Shown: positions 19,538 through 28,810 of the stretch, in pieces
Position numbering within the stretch: the first letter of the stretch is position 1
How the letters are laid out: each line of letters opens with the position of its first letter
Origin: Pseudoduganella namucuonensis
GTDB lineage: Bacteria; Pseudomonadota; Gammaproteobacteria; Burkholderiales; Burkholderiaceae_D
Assembly (NCBI RefSeq): GCF_900116645.1
Contig: NZ_FPBO01000004.1
Coordinates: 124,001-188,000 of the forward strand
Length of the DNA: 64,000 nt
Direction: 5' to 3'
The notes under the pieces: generated by a model
Seen by the model: the letters and a program-made list of their open reading frames with translations, nothing else
What the model was told of the DNA's origin: nothing
The model's database searches: none
Translations under genes and position numbers: made by a program

Positions 19538-21007
19538 TTATTTCTGCGCCACCTTGTCCACCGTGGCGCCGCCCCAGCCGCCGCCCAGCGAGCGGATCAG
19601 CGCGACCGTGGTCACGGCGCGGCTGCCGCGCAGTTGCACGGCGCTGCGTTCGACCGCCGCCAGGTTGCGCTGCGCGTCCAGCAGGTCCAGGTAGCTGGAG
19701 CGGCCGGCCGCGTACAGCTTCTGCGCCAGGTCGGCCGAGCGGCGCGCGGAGACCAGCGCGTCCTCGATCTGCGCGGTCTGGCCGGACAGGATGCGCAGGC
19801 CGGCCAAGTTGTCCTCCACCTCGGCGAACGCGGTCAGCACGCTTTGGCGGTAGCCGGCCACCGATTCCTCCAGCGCGGCCTCGCTGCGCGTGACGTTGTT
19901 CTTGTTGCGGCCACCGTCGATCAGCGGCACCGACATCAGCGCGCCCAGCACCCACGAGCGGCTGCTCCACTTGAACACGTCCGCGAAGGCGCCGGCCGCG
20001 CCGCCGCCCGAGGCGCTCAGGTTCAGCGACGGGAACATGGCGGCGCGCGCCACGCCGATGCGGGCGTTGGACGCCTCCATCGCGCGCTGCGCGGCGGCGA
20101 TGTCGGGCCGGCGCTCCAGCAAGGTGGACGGCATGCCCGCCGGGATGGCCGGCAGCAGCGAGGCGTCCAGCAGCGGGCTGACGCCGGCCGTGAAGTCGGC
20201 GGCCGGCCTGCCCAGCAGCACCGCCAGCGCGTGCTCGGTGGTGACGCGCTGGCGCTGCAGGCCGATGGCCTCGGCGCGCGTGGTGGCCAACTCGGTCTTG
20301 GCGCGCGACAGGTCGAACTCGCCGATGTCGCCCAGGTCGAAGCGGCGCTGGTTGACCTTGACGTTCTCCTCGCGCAGGCGCACGGTCTGCTCCAGCGTGG
20401 CCAGTTCGGCGTCGGTGGCGCGCAGGCGGAAATAGGTCTGCGCCACGTCGGCCTGCAGCGCCAGCAGCACGGAGCGGTAGTTCGCCTCCACCGCCGCCGC
20501 GTCGCTGTTGGCCGCGGCCACCTCGGACGACACGCGGCCGAACAGGTCGACCTCGTAGCTGGCCGTCAGGCTGGCGCTGTAGCTGGTCTGCGGCGACACG
20601 GCCGAGCCTTGCGGCAGGCCCAGCGAAATCGCCGACGCGCGGTTGCGCTGGGCGCCGGCGCCCACGCCCACCTGCGGCGCGCGGTCCGCCTCGGCGATGC
20701 CGGCGATGGCGCGCGCCTGCTTGACGCGGGCGGCCGCCACGGCCAGGTTGGCGTTGGCCTTGGTGGCGTCGGCGACCAGCTGGTTCAGGGCCGGGTCGTT
20801 GAAGGCCAACCACCATTCGCCGCGCGGCTGCTGCTCGGCGGGCTGCGCCTGCTTCCAGCGCGTGCCGTCGGCGGCCGTCACCACCGCCTGGTTTTCCTTG
20901 AACGCCGCCGGGACGGCGATCTCCGGCTGTTTGAACGCGGGCGCGGCGCAGGCGGTCAGCAGCAAGGCCGCGACCAGGGGCGCGACGCCCTTGGCTATCA
21001 TATTCAT
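19538..21007 (-). CDS. RND efflux outer-membrane lipoprotein (OprN/NodT family)
   Basis: TolC-like channel of 489 residues. A lipoprotein signal with lipobox LTAC (Cys about 20) starts it; two homologous OEP repeats follow, with the typical YEVDLFGRV and VPLIDGGRN segments and long coiled-coil helices (about 190-260 and 395-460). It provides the trimeric outer-membrane exit duct for the pump encoded immediately upstream; its ATG overlaps the stop of the pump gene by one base (TAATG), showing translational coupling. Family resemblance is to NodT/OprN/OprM. Confidence 0.95.
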   Translation of the reverse strand: MNMIAKGVAPLVAALLLTACAAPAFKQPEIAVPAAFKENQAVVTAADGTRWKQAQPAEQQPRGEWWLAFNDPALNQLVADATKANANLAVAAARVKQARAIAGIAEADRAPQVGVGAGAQRNRASAISLGLPQGSAVSPQTSYSASLTASYEVDLFGRVSSEVAAANSDAAAVEANYRSVLLALQADVAQTYFRLRATDAELATLEQTVRLREENVKVNQRRFDLGDIGEFDLSRAKTELATTRAEAIGLQRQRVTTEHALAVLLGRPAADFTAGVSPLLDASLLPAIPAGMPSTLLERRPDIAAAQRAMEASNARIGVARAAMFPSLNLSASGGGAAGAFADVFKWSSRSWVLGALMSVPLIDGGRNKNNVTRSEAALEESVAGYRQSVLTAFAEVEDNLAGLRILSGQTAQIEDALVSARRSADLAQKLYAAGRSSYLDLLDAQRNLAAVERSAVQLRGSRAVTTVALIRSLGGGWGGATVDKVAQK

Positions 21008-24000
21008 TAGTGGGTCCCTTCCAGTTTCACCGCCGCCGCTGGCGCGGGGGCGTGGGTTTTCTTTTCAATGCGCTGGGCCAGGGTGCGCAACAGGACGTAG
21101 AACACCGGCGTCAGGAACAGGCCGAAGAAGGTCACGCCCAGCATGCCGGCGAACACCGCCACACCCATGGCGTGGCGCATCTCCGAACCCGCGCCGCTGG
21201 AGAACACCAGTGGCACCACGCCCATGATGAAGGCGATCGACGTCATCAGGATGGGACGCAGGCGCAGGCGGCAAGCCTCCAGCGCGGCCTGCAGCACGGT
21301 GCGGCCGTGGTCTTCCAGTTCGCGGGCGAATTCCACGATCAGGATCGCGTTCTTCGACGCCAGGCCGACCAGCACGAACAGCGCGATCTGCGTGAAGATG
21401 TTGTTGTCGCCGCCGGTCAGCTTCACGCCGATCAGCGCGCACAGGATGGACATCGGCACGATCAGGATCACCGCCAGCGGCAGGGTCCAGCTTTCATACT
21501 GCGCGGCCAGCACCAGGAACACCAGCAGCACGCACAGCGGGAACACGTAGATCATCGTGTTGCCGGACAGGATCTCCTGGAACGTCAGGTCGGTCCACTC
21601 GTAGGTCACGCCCTTGGGCAGCGTCTCCTTGGCGATCTGCTCGAAGATGGCCTGCGCGGTGCCGGACGACACGCCGGGCGCGGGGCCGCCGTTCATGTCG
21701 GCCGACACGTAGGCGTTGTAGCGCTGCACGCGGTCCGGGCCGTAGCTGTCCTTGACGCGCATCAGCGACGACAGCGGGATCATCTCGCCCTTGTCGTTGC
21801 GCACCTTCAGCTGCGCGATCTGCTCGGCCTGCGAACGGAACGGCGCGTCGGCCTGCACGCGCACCTGGTAGGTGCGGCCGAACTGGTTGAAGTCGTTCAC
21901 GTACAGCGAGCCCAGGTTGATCTGCAGGGTCTGGTAGACGGTGGCCAGCGGCACGCCCAGCTGCTTGGCCTTGGTGCGGTCGACGTCGGCGAACAGCTGC
22001 GGCACGTTGATCTGGAAGCTGGAGAACACGCCCTGCAGCTGCGGGTTCTGCCACGCCTTGGCCTGCATCGCCTGGCTGGCCTTGTACAGTTCGTCGTAGC
22101 CGACGTTGCCGCGGTCCTCCAGCATCATCTTGAAGCCGCCGATGGTGCCCAGGCCGTTGACCGGCGGCGGCGGGAACACCATCACGAACGCGTCCTGCAC
22201 GGCGCCCATGCGCTTGTTGATCTCGGCGGCGATGGCCTCGGCCGACATGCTCTTGTCCTTGCGCTCGTGGAAGGGCTTGAGCGAGGTGAACACGATGCCG
22301 GCGTTGGGCGCGTTGGTGAAGCCGTTGATCGACAGGCCGGGGAAGGCGATGCTGGCCTCCACGCCGGGGATTTCCTGGGCGATGGCGGACATCTTCTTGA
22401 TCACGGCGTCGGTGCGGTCCAGCGAGGCGGCGTCCGGCAGCTGGGCGAAGCCCACCAGGTACTGCTTGTCCTGCGACGGCACGAAGCCCGACGGCACCAC
22501 CTTGAACATGAACACGGCGGCCACCACCAGCGCGCCGTACACGGCCAGCGTGGCGGTCTTGCGGCGCATCACGCCCTTCACGCCCAGCTCGTACTTGTCC
22601 GAGGCGCGGCCGAAGAAGCGGTTGAACCAGGCGAAGAAGCGGCCGAACACCTTGTCCATGCCGCGGGTGAGCGCGTCCTTGGGCGCGTCGTGCGGTTTGA
22701 GCAGCGCGGCCGACAGGGCCGGCGCCAGGGTCAGCGAGCTGAAGGCCGAGATCACGGTGGAGATCGCGATGGTCAGCGCGAACTGGCGGTAGAACTGGCC
22801 GGTGAGGCCGGACACGAAGGCGATCGGCACGAACACGGCGCACAGCACCAGGGCGATGGCGATGATGGGACCACTCACCTCCTTCATGGCCTGGATGGTG
22901 GCGTCGCGCGGCGACAGGCCGTTGGCGATGTTGCGCTCGACGTTCTCCACCACCACGATGGCGTCGTCGACCACGATGCCGATCGCCAGCACGAGGCCGA
23001 ACAGCGACAGCGTGTTGATGGAGAAGCCGAAGCCTATCATCACGGCGAAGGTGCCCACCACCGACACCGGCACCGCCAGCAGCGGGATGACGGAGGCGCG
23101 CCAGGTTTGCAGGAAGATGATGACCACCAGCGCCACCAGCACGATCGCCTCGATCAGCGTGTGGATCACGGCGTCGATCGACTCCCGCACGAATTGGGTC
23201 GGGTCGTATACAACGCTGTACTCGACGCCTTCCGGAAAATCTTTCTTCAGTTCGGCCATCTTGGCGCGCACGTCGGCCGACAACTGCAGCGCGTTGGCGT
23301 TGGGGGCCTCGAAGATGGGGATGGCCACCGCCGATTTATTGTTCAGCAGCGAACGCAGGGAGTAGGAGCTGGCGCCCATCTCCAGGCGCGCCACGTCCTT
23401 GAGCAGCGTGACCGCGCCCTCGGCGTTGGACTTGACGATGATGTTGCCGAACTCCTCCACCGACTGCAATCGGCCCTGGGTGTTGACGGTGAGCTGGAAG
23501 TCCGCGTCCTTGGACGGGCCGGCGCCGATCACGCCGGCGGCGACCTGCACGTTCTGCTCGCGGATGGCGGCCACCACGTCGCCGGCGGTCAGGTTGCGGG
23601 CCGCGACCTTTTGCGGGTCGAGCCAGACGCGCATGGCGTAGTCGCCCGAACCGAACAGCTGGACCTCGCCCATGCCCTGGATGCGGGCCAGCTGGTCCTT
23701 CACGTTCAGCACCGCGTAGTTGCGCAGGTACAGGTCGTCGTAGCGGCCGTCCGGGGACGACAGGTGGACCACCATGGTCAGGTTGGGCGACGACTTCACG
23801 GTCGTCACGCCGATCTGGCGCACCTCCTCCGGCAGCCGCGGCAGCGCGCGCTGCACGCGGTTCTGCACCTGGGACTCGGCCTGCTCGACGTTGGTGCCGA
23901 TCTTGAACGTCACGGTCAGCGCCAGTGAGCCGTCCGAGGTGTTCTGCGACGACATGTAGAGCATGTTCTCGACGCCGTTGATCTGCTCCTCCAGCGGCGC

Positions 24001-24192
24001 GGCCACGGTTTCGGCGATGATCTTCGGATTGGCGCCGGGGTATTGCGCGCGCACCACCACCGACGGCGGCACCACGTCCGGGTACTCGGAGATCGGCAGC
24101 TTGAAGATGGAAATCAGGCCGCCGACGAAGATGATGATCGATAGCACCGCCGCGAAGATCGGCTTATCGACGAAAAATCGTGAAAAGTTCAT
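21007..24192 (-). CDS. RND multidrug efflux transporter, HAE1 family (MexF-like)
   Basis: Inner-membrane proton/drug antiporter of 1061 residues. The opening (FSRFFVDKPIFAAVLSIII, LPISEYPDVVPP) and the transmembrane-4 motif GIVVDDAIVVVENVERNI, which holds the two Asp of the proton relay, are characteristic of HAE1 pumps; the sequence follows MexF more closely than MexB throughout (AIREQNVQVAAG, YDPTQFVRESIDAVIHTL). Twelve membrane helices and two large periplasmic loops are evident. The start is the ATG at 24192, matching the family, not the upstream ATG at 24246. It lies four bases after the adaptor gene. Substrates of MexF-type pumps include chloramphenicol and quinolones; here this is inference. 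Confidence 0.96.
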   Translation of the reverse strand: MNFSRFFVDKPIFAAVLSIIIFVGGLISIFKLPISEYPDVVPPSVVVRAQYPGANPKIIAETVAAPLEEQINGVENMLYMSSQNTSDGSLALTVTFKIGTNVEQAESQVQNRVQRALPRLPEEVRQIGVTTVKSSPNLTMVVHLSSPDGRYDDLYLRNYAVLNVKDQLARIQGMGEVQLFGSGDYAMRVWLDPQKVAARNLTAGDVVAAIREQNVQVAAGVIGAGPSKDADFQLTVNTQGRLQSVEEFGNIIVKSNAEGAVTLLKDVARLEMGASSYSLRSLLNNKSAVAIPIFEAPNANALQLSADVRAKMAELKKDFPEGVEYSVVYDPTQFVRESIDAVIHTLIEAIVLVALVVIIFLQTWRASVIPLLAVPVSVVGTFAVMIGFGFSINTLSLFGLVLAIGIVVDDAIVVVENVERNIANGLSPRDATIQAMKEVSGPIIAIALVLCAVFVPIAFVSGLTGQFYRQFALTIAISTVISAFSSLTLAPALSAALLKPHDAPKDALTRGMDKVFGRFFAWFNRFFGRASDKYELGVKGVMRRKTATLAVYGALVVAAVFMFKVVPSGFVPSQDKQYLVGFAQLPDAASLDRTDAVIKKMSAIAQEIPGVEASIAFPGLSINGFTNAPNAGIVFTSLKPFHERKDKSMSAEAIAAEINKRMGAVQDAFVMVFPPPPVNGLGTIGGFKMMLEDRGNVGYDELYKASQAMQAKAWQNPQLQGVFSSFQINVPQLFADVDRTKAKQLGVPLATVYQTLQINLGSLYVNDFNQFGRTYQVRVQADAPFRSQAEQIAQLKVRNDKGEMIPLSSLMRVKDSYGPDRVQRYNAYVSADMNGGPAPGVSSGTAQAIFEQIAKETLPKGVTYEWTDLTFQEILSGNTMIYVFPLCVLLVFLVLAAQYESWTLPLAVILIVPMSILCALIGVKLTGGDNNIFTQIALFVLVGLASKNAILIVEFARELEDHGRTVLQAALEACRLRLRPILMTSIAFIMGVVPLVFSSGAGSEMRHAMGVAVFAGMLGVTFFGLFLTPVFYVLLRTLAQRIEKKTHAPAPAAAVKLEGTH

Positions 24193-24196
24193 ATTC

Positions 24197-25450
24197 TTAT
24201 TCCTTGGAAGTGGCGCCGGCCTTGTCCAGGGCGGCGACCTTTTCATCTTTCTTCGGTTCGGCCTTGACCGGCGCCGGCGCCAGCGGATCGAAATCCATCC
24301 GCACCATCTGCGCCGTCACCGGCGCGCCGGGACGCACGCGCTGCAGGCCGTTGACGACGATCCTCTCGCCCTGCTTCAGGCCCTCGCGCACCACGCGCAG
24401 GCCGTCGCTTTGCGGGCCCAGCACCACCGGGCGGTATTCGGCCTTGCTGTCGGCGCCCACCACGTAGACGAACTTGCGGTTCTGGTCGGTGCCCACGGCG
24501 CGGTCGTTGATCAGCAGCGCGGGCTTGCCGCCGGCGGCGCCGGACAGTTGCACGCGGGCGAACAGGCCGGGCACCAGCGCCTTGTCGGCGTTGGTGAAGG
24601 TGGCGCGCATGCGCACCGAGCCGGTCTGCGGGTCGAGCTGGTTGTCGACGAATTCCAGCTTGCCCTCGTGCGGGAAGCCGGTCTCGTTGGCCAGGCCCAC
24701 CTTGACCGTCACCGGCTGGCCCTTGTGCGACAGCGAGCCGACGCGCAGGTAGGTGTCCTCGTCGCCGTCGAAGCTGGCGTAGATGCGGTCGGTGGAGACC
24801 ACCGAGGTCAGGATGGCGGAGGCGTCCACCAGGTTGCCCAGGGTGATCTCGGCCTTGGAGACGCGGCCGTTGATCGGCGAGTGCACCTGGGTGTAGGCCA
24901 GGTTCAGGCGGGCCGCCTCGGCCTGGGCTTGGGCGGCGCGGGCGTTGGCGTCCAGCTCTTTCAGGCCGGAGGCCTTCTCGTCGTATTCGCGCTGCGCGAT
25001 GGCCTTGTCGGCCAGCAGCTTCTCGGCGCGCGCCAGTTCCAGCTTGGCCAGGTCGGCCTTGGCGCGCGCCGAGTTGGCGGCGGCCTCGGCCCGGTTCAGT
25101 TCGGCCTGGTAGGGACGCTGGTCGATCTGGAACAGCACGTCGCCCTTCTTGACCTCGCTGCCCGGCTTGAAGTTCACGGCGGTGATGAAGCCGCTCACGC
25201 GGGAACGGATCTCCACGCGCTCGATGGCCTCCAGGCGGCCGGAGAATTCCTGGGTCTCGGTGACGGACTTTTCCACCACGGCGGCGGCCGAGATAGGCGG
25301 GCCGCCGGCGGCGGGCGCCTCGGCGGTCTTGCCGTTAGCGGTATCACAGCCCACCAGGGTGGCGGCCGCCAGCCCCGCGACCGCCAGGGCGGCGGCCAGC
25401 GGCCGCAGCAGGGAGGTCAGATCAGTCGAAGTTTTCATCGGGTTTTTCAT
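24197..25450 (-). CDS. RND efflux periplasmic adaptor (MexE-like)
   Basis: Membrane-fusion protein of 417 residues. It has a lipoprotein-type signal (LAAATLVGCDTANG, Cys about 35), a barrel-sandwich half (VEIRSRVSGFITAVNFKPG), a helical hairpin of about 80 residues rich in Ala/Glu/Lys, the second lipoyl half (NLAYTQVHSPINGRVSKAEI) and the beta-barrel and membrane-proximal domains (LDPQTGSVRMRATF). It bridges the inner-membrane pump and the outer-membrane channel. AAGGAA lies seven bases ahead of the ATG at 25450. The C terminus ends in a Lys/Glu/Ala tail beyond the usual end of the family. Confidence 0.95.
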   Translation of the reverse strand: MKNPMKTSTDLTSLLRPLAAALAVAGLAAATLVGCDTANGKTAEAPAAGGPPISAAAVVEKSVTETQEFSGRLEAIERVEIRSRVSGFITAVNFKPGSEVKKGDVLFQIDQRPYQAELNRAEAAANSARAKADLAKLELARAEKLLADKAIAQREYDEKASGLKELDANARAAQAQAEAARLNLAYTQVHSPINGRVSKAEITLGNLVDASAILTSVVSTDRIYASFDGDEDTYLRVGSLSHKGQPVTVKVGLANETGFPHEGKLEFVDNQLDPQTGSVRMRATFTNADKALVPGLFARVQLSGAAGGKPALLINDRAVGTDQNRKFVYVVGADSKAEYRPVVLGPQSDGLRVVREGLKQGERIVVNGLQRVRPGAPVTAQMVRMDFDPLAPAPVKAEPKKDEKVAALDKAGATSKE

Positions 25451-25582
25451 AATTTTTCCTTTTTGTATGAAAATCTTTAATAGTCGTGGCGATACGGCCT
25501 GCCTGTGACAAAACGTGGGAAAAGACGGCCCCGCCGCGCTCAAGGCGCAGAAAATCGCTCTCCCGGGTGTCTCTGTAGTTGT

Positions 25583-26461
25583 TTAGACTGGAGGGATCTC
25601 CGCCCCGTCCAGGCCGGCGACAAAGCCGGCGATCTCACTCAACGCGAACGCCTTGCACGCGCATTCGTTGCGCGCCTCGACATCCGGCAGCGGCGTCGGC
25701 GGCAAGCGCCGGACCGTGGTCTTGACGCCGCAGGAAATCAGCTTGGCGCCGTATTGTTCGGCCTCGTCGCGCAGCGGATCGTCCTCGGCGGACAGGATCA
25801 GCGCCGGCGCCAGGTTCTTCAGCCTGCTCGACTGCAGGGGTGACGCGTAAGGGTGGGTACGGTCGGCCGCGTTGGGCAGATAGCCGCGGTAGCCGGCGGC
25901 GCACACGTCGGCCGCCTGGGCCTTGTAACTGCAATTGGGCATTTCGCGCATGGAGCCGGTGGACAGGCCGGGGTCCAGCATGGGCATGATCAGGATCTGG
26001 CCGGCCAGCGTGGGGCCGCCGCGGTCGCGCGCCATCAGCGAGCAGACGGCGGCCAGGTTGGCGCCGGCCTCGATGCCGGCCACCAGCATGCGCTTGCCGC
26101 TCCAGCCCAGCTTGGACTTGTTCTTCTTCGCCCACATCAACACGGCGTGGGCGTCCTCCACCGCCGCCGGGAAGGGGCTGGCGGTGGCCAGCGTGTAGGT
26201 GCTGGCCAGCACCACGTGGCGCTGGTCGCAGCTCACCAGGCTGCGCAGGAACTCGTCGCCCTCCTCCAGGTCGCCGCTGACGAAACCGCCGCCGTGGAAG
26301 AAAACGATCAGCGAATCGCGCTTGGCGGCCGGGGCACCCTCGGCCGCCGCGTAGATACGGGCGGCGAGCGGGCCGCTGGCGCCGCTCACTTCGATATCGC
26401 GCGTCTTCAGCTTGACGTTCGTCTTCGCTTCCAGCGGCGCGGCGGCCTGGGAGGTCGTCAT
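25583..26461 (-). CDS. Alpha/beta hydrolase-fold protein, HSL type, lacking the nucleophile
   Basis: Protein of 292 residues with the hormone-sensitive-lipase layout: oxyanion motif FFHGGGFVSGD (about 54-64), nucleophile-elbow region, and the acid-site segment LILSAEDDPLRDEAEQYG. The elbow reads VAGIEAGANLAA where active members have VAGDSAGGNLAA, so Glu (about 131) replaces the catalytic Ser; the codon is GAG and cannot be a one-base slip from Ser. The region where the catalytic His should lie reads PPTPLPDVEARN, without an HGF motif. It is therefore probably a pseudoenzyme with a binding or scaffolding role. Its ATG overlaps the stop of the small membrane-protein gene upstream (ATGA), and the efflux adaptor follows after 132 bases. 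Confidence 0.88.
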   Translation of the reverse strand: MTTSQAAAPLEAKTNVKLKTRDIEVSGASGPLAARIYAAAEGAPAAKRDSLIVFFHGGGFVSGDLEEGDEFLRSLVSCDQRHVVLASTYTLATASPFPAAVEDAHAVLMWAKKNKSKLGWSGKRMLVAGIEAGANLAAVCSLMARDRGGPTLAGQILIMPMLDPGLSTGSMREMPNCSYKAQAADVCAAGYRGYLPNAADRTHPYASPLQSSRLKNLAPALILSAEDDPLRDEAEQYGAKLISCGVKTTVRRLPPTPLPDVEARNECACKAFALSEIAGFVAGLDGAEIPPV

Positions 26462-26694
26462 TGCTGCACCGCCACAGACGCGGACGCGGTCAGCACGCCG
26501 TTCATCCGGGCCGCCTGGCGCGCGGGGCCGGCGTCGGCCACCAGCTCGCCGCTCATTTCACGCGCCAGCGCCTTGTAGCCCTTGGCCTCGGCGCGCGCCG
26601 CGTTCGAATAGGCGTCCGTGTTCACCAGCACGGCCAGGGCCAACGAACCCAGCACGATGGCGAGCGTTGCGATAATTCCATCCCGACGTGTCAT
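26458..26694 (-). CDS. Small single-span membrane protein heading the efflux operon
   Basis: Protein of 78 residues with one hydrophobic span (IIATLAIVLGSLALAVLV, about 7-24) and a short polar C-terminal part rich in Ala. No known family is recognised. GAGGAG precedes the ATG by five bases, and a 4-base overlap couples it to the hydrolase-like gene. As the first gene of the operon facing the LysR regulator it is positioned as the promoter-proximal product of the efflux unit; small one-span proteins such as AcrZ modulate RND pumps, which is only an analogy here. Confidence 0.8.
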   Translation of the reverse strand: MTRRDGIIATLAIVLGSLALAVLVNTDAYSNAARAEAKGYKALAREMSGELVADAGPARQAARMNGVLTASASVAVQQ

Positions 26695-26756
26695 GACAAA
26701 CTCCTCTTCGCTTCTCAGATGAGCAGCTTTTATGCTGCAGTACGTTAACTATAAAC

Positions 26757-26816
26757 TTGAACTAGAATCTGTTAAATATGGCAATGACGAATTGATTGTT
26801 CAGGATTTCGAACAAT
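26757..26816. promoter_or_regulatory. Two N8-spaced dyads between the LysR gene and the efflux operon
   Basis: The divergent intergenic region holds TTGAAC-N8-GTTAAA (26757-26776, one mismatch) and ATTGTTC-N8-GAACAAT (26795-26816, perfect). The two centres are 39 bases apart, nearly four helical turns, and share the half-site theme TTGAAC/GTTCAA. Paired sites of this sort are how LysR tetramers typically sit between their own gene and a divergent target. The second dyad lies 12 bases before the lysR start codon, fitting autorepression. This is inferred from layout. Confidence 0.5.
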
Positions 26817-26827
26817 AGAGGACGGAT

Positions 26828-27760
26828 ATGAATAAACTGCAGGCGATGGAAGTCTTTGTGCAAGTGGTGGACGCCGGCGGGTTCACGCGCGCGGCCGACA
26901 ACATGAAGCTGCCCAAGGCCACCGTCTCCAACCTGATCCAGGGGCTGGAAACGGCGCTGGCGGTCAAGCTGCTGCACCGCACGACGCGCCAGATCAGCGT
27001 GACGGCCGACGGCGCGGCCTATTACGAGCGCTGCCTGCGCATCCTGTCGGACGTGCGCGAGGCCGAGGAATCGCTGTCGCGCACCAAGCTCAGCCCGAGC
27101 GGACGGCTGCGGGTGGACGCGCCCACCGGCCTGGCGCGGCAGATGCTGATCCCGGCCCTGCCCGACTTTTTCGAGCGCTACCCGGACATCACGCTGGAGC
27201 TGGGCTGCAGCGACCGCCCGGTGGACCTGATCGAGGAAAACGTCGATTGCGCGGTGCGCGGCGGCGAGCTGGGCGACTCGGCCCTGATCGCGCGCCGCAT
27301 CGGCGTGCTCGGCTTCGTCACCTGCGCCGCGCCGGACTACATCGCCCGCTACGGCACGCCGCTGCACCCGCGCGAGCTGGAGCGCCACCGCTGCATCAAC
27401 TATTTCTCGTCCAAGACCGGCAAAGTCTACGATTGGGACTTCAGCCGCGACGGCGAGCGCATCCAGCTGCCGCTGCCCGGCCTGATCGCGCTGAACGATT
27501 CGGACGCCTACGTGACGGCCGGCCTGGCCGGCCTGGGCGTGGTGCAGATGACCGATTTCGCGCTGACCGACTACCTGCGCGACGGCCAACTGGTGCAGCT
27601 GCTGGCCGACTGGACCTCCGACCCCGTTCCCATCCACGTGGTCTACCCGCAGAACCGGCACCTGTCGGCCAAGGTGCGCGTGTTCGTCGAATGGGTGTCC
27701 GACCTGTTCGCCAAGCATCCCGGCATGCGTGGCGCCCCCCCCACCACTTCCACAGGCTAG
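26828..27760 (+). CDS. LysR-family regulator, divergent from the efflux operon
   Basis: Regulator of 310 residues. The N-terminal winged helix (MEVFVQVVDAGGFTRAADNM, LPKATVSNLIQGLETALAVK, LLHRTTRQISVT) and the effector domain (PSGRLRVDAPTGLARQMLIP) place it in the large LysR group 8-like class typified by DsdC/YafC/PA-type regulators rather than MexT itself. It is transcribed away from the efflux operon with 133 bases between starts, and the dehydrogenase gene follows after three bases, so it probably controls both. The inducer is unknown. The extra C-terminal residues after about 295 are a low-complexity tail. Confidence 0.94.
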   Translation: MNKLQAMEVFVQVVDAGGFTRAADNMKLPKATVSNLIQGLETALAVKLLHRTTRQISVTADGAAYYERCLRILSDVREAEESLSRTKLSPSGRLRVDAPTGLARQMLIPALPDFFERYPDITLELGCSDRPVDLIEENVDCAVRGGELGDSALIARRIGVLGFVTCAAPDYIARYGTPLHPRELERHRCINYFSSKTGKVYDWDFSRDGERIQLPLPGLIALNDSDAYVTAGLAGLGVVQMTDFALTDYLRDGQLVQLLADWTSDPVPIHVVYPQNRHLSAKVRVFVEWVSDLFAKHPGMRGAPPTTSTG

Positions 27761-27763
27761 GCC

Positions 27764-28714
27764 ATGACACACAACATCGTATTCCTCGACCGCGACAGCC
27801 TGATCGCCAACGTGCGCCGGCCGTCCTTCCCGCACAGCTGGACCGAGTACGCGGCCAGCAGCGGCGCCGAGGCGGCCCAGCGCCTGCACGGCGCCACCAT
27901 CGCCATCACCAACAAGGTGCCGCTGCGCGCGGACACGCTGGAGCGGTTGCCGGACCTGCGCCTGATCGCCGTGGCCGCCACCGGCACCGACATCGTGGAC
28001 CTGGCGGCGGCGCGCGCGCGCGGCATCGTGGTGTCCAACATCCGCGACTACGCCCACGCGACCGTGCCGGAGCACACGTTCGCGCTGATCCTCGCGCTGC
28101 GCCGCAACCTGCTGGCCTACCGGCTGGACGTGGAGGCCGGCAAATGGCAAAAGTCCGAACGCTTCTGCCTGTTCGACCATCCGATCACCGACCTGAACGG
28201 CAGCCGCCTGGGCCTGCTGGGCTATGGCGCGCTGGGGCGGGCGGTGGCCAGGTTGGGCCGCGCCTTCGGCATGGAGGTGATGGTGCACAAGCGCACGCCG
28301 GTCGACGATCCGGACGTGCGCAACGTGTCGTGGGACGAGCTGCTGGAGACGTCGGACGTGCTGAGCCTGCACGCGCCGCTGACCGGGCAGACGCGCGACA
28401 TCATCGGCGCCGCCGAACTGGAGCGCATGAAGCGCTCGGCGCTGCTGATCAACACCGCGCGCGGCGGCCTGGTCGACGAGGCGGCGCTGGCCGCCGCGCT
28501 GACCACCGGCGTGATCGCCGGCGCCGGCTTCGACGTGCTGGCCAAGGAACCGCCGCCGGAGGACAACGTGCTGCTCAATCTGCGCCTGCCCAACTTCATC
28601 CTCACGCCGCACATGGCCTGGGCCAGCACCCAGGCCATGCAGGGGCTGGCCGACCAGTTGATCGACAACATCGAGGCCTACGCGGCGAACAAGCCGGTGA
28701 ACGTGGTCGGCTAG
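27764..28714 (+). CDS. D-2-hydroxyacid dehydrogenase (hydroxypyruvate reductase type)
   Basis: NAD(P)-dependent dehydrogenase of 316 residues. The nucleotide fold has GLLGYGALGRAVA; the catalytic set is present as Arg in NTARGGLVDE, Glu in AKEPPPEDN and His in LTPHMAWAS. The sequence resembles glycerate dehydrogenase/HprA (KVPLRADTLERLPDLRLIAV, ATGTDIVDL), which interconverts hydroxypyruvate and D-glycerate; other 2-oxoacids are possible. It starts three bases after the LysR stop and so is probably cotranscribed with the regulator. Confidence 0.93.
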   Translation: MTHNIVFLDRDSLIANVRRPSFPHSWTEYAASSGAEAAQRLHGATIAITNKVPLRADTLERLPDLRLIAVAATGTDIVDLAAARARGIVVSNIRDYAHATVPEHTFALILALRRNLLAYRLDVEAGKWQKSERFCLFDHPITDLNGSRLGLLGYGALGRAVARLGRAFGMEVMVHKRTPVDDPDVRNVSWDELLETSDVLSLHAPLTGQTRDIIGAAELERMKRSALLINTARGGLVDEAALAAALTTGVIAGAGFDVLAKEPPPEDNVLLNLRLPNFILTPHMAWASTQAMQGLADQLIDNIEAYAANKPVNVVG

Positions 28715-28810
28715 CAATGCCTCGAAGGCGGCGATGCCGGCGCGCAAGCGCGCACCCTTGCCGTTTTAGATACGCTAGTATCGTCAGCCTCGAGGACGCA
28801 AACATATCGT

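Noticed and set aside
21010..23928. Plus-strand frame of 972 codons opposite the RND pump
   Set aside because: His/Gln/Val-rich shadow; the minus strand is an unmistakable MexF-like transporter.
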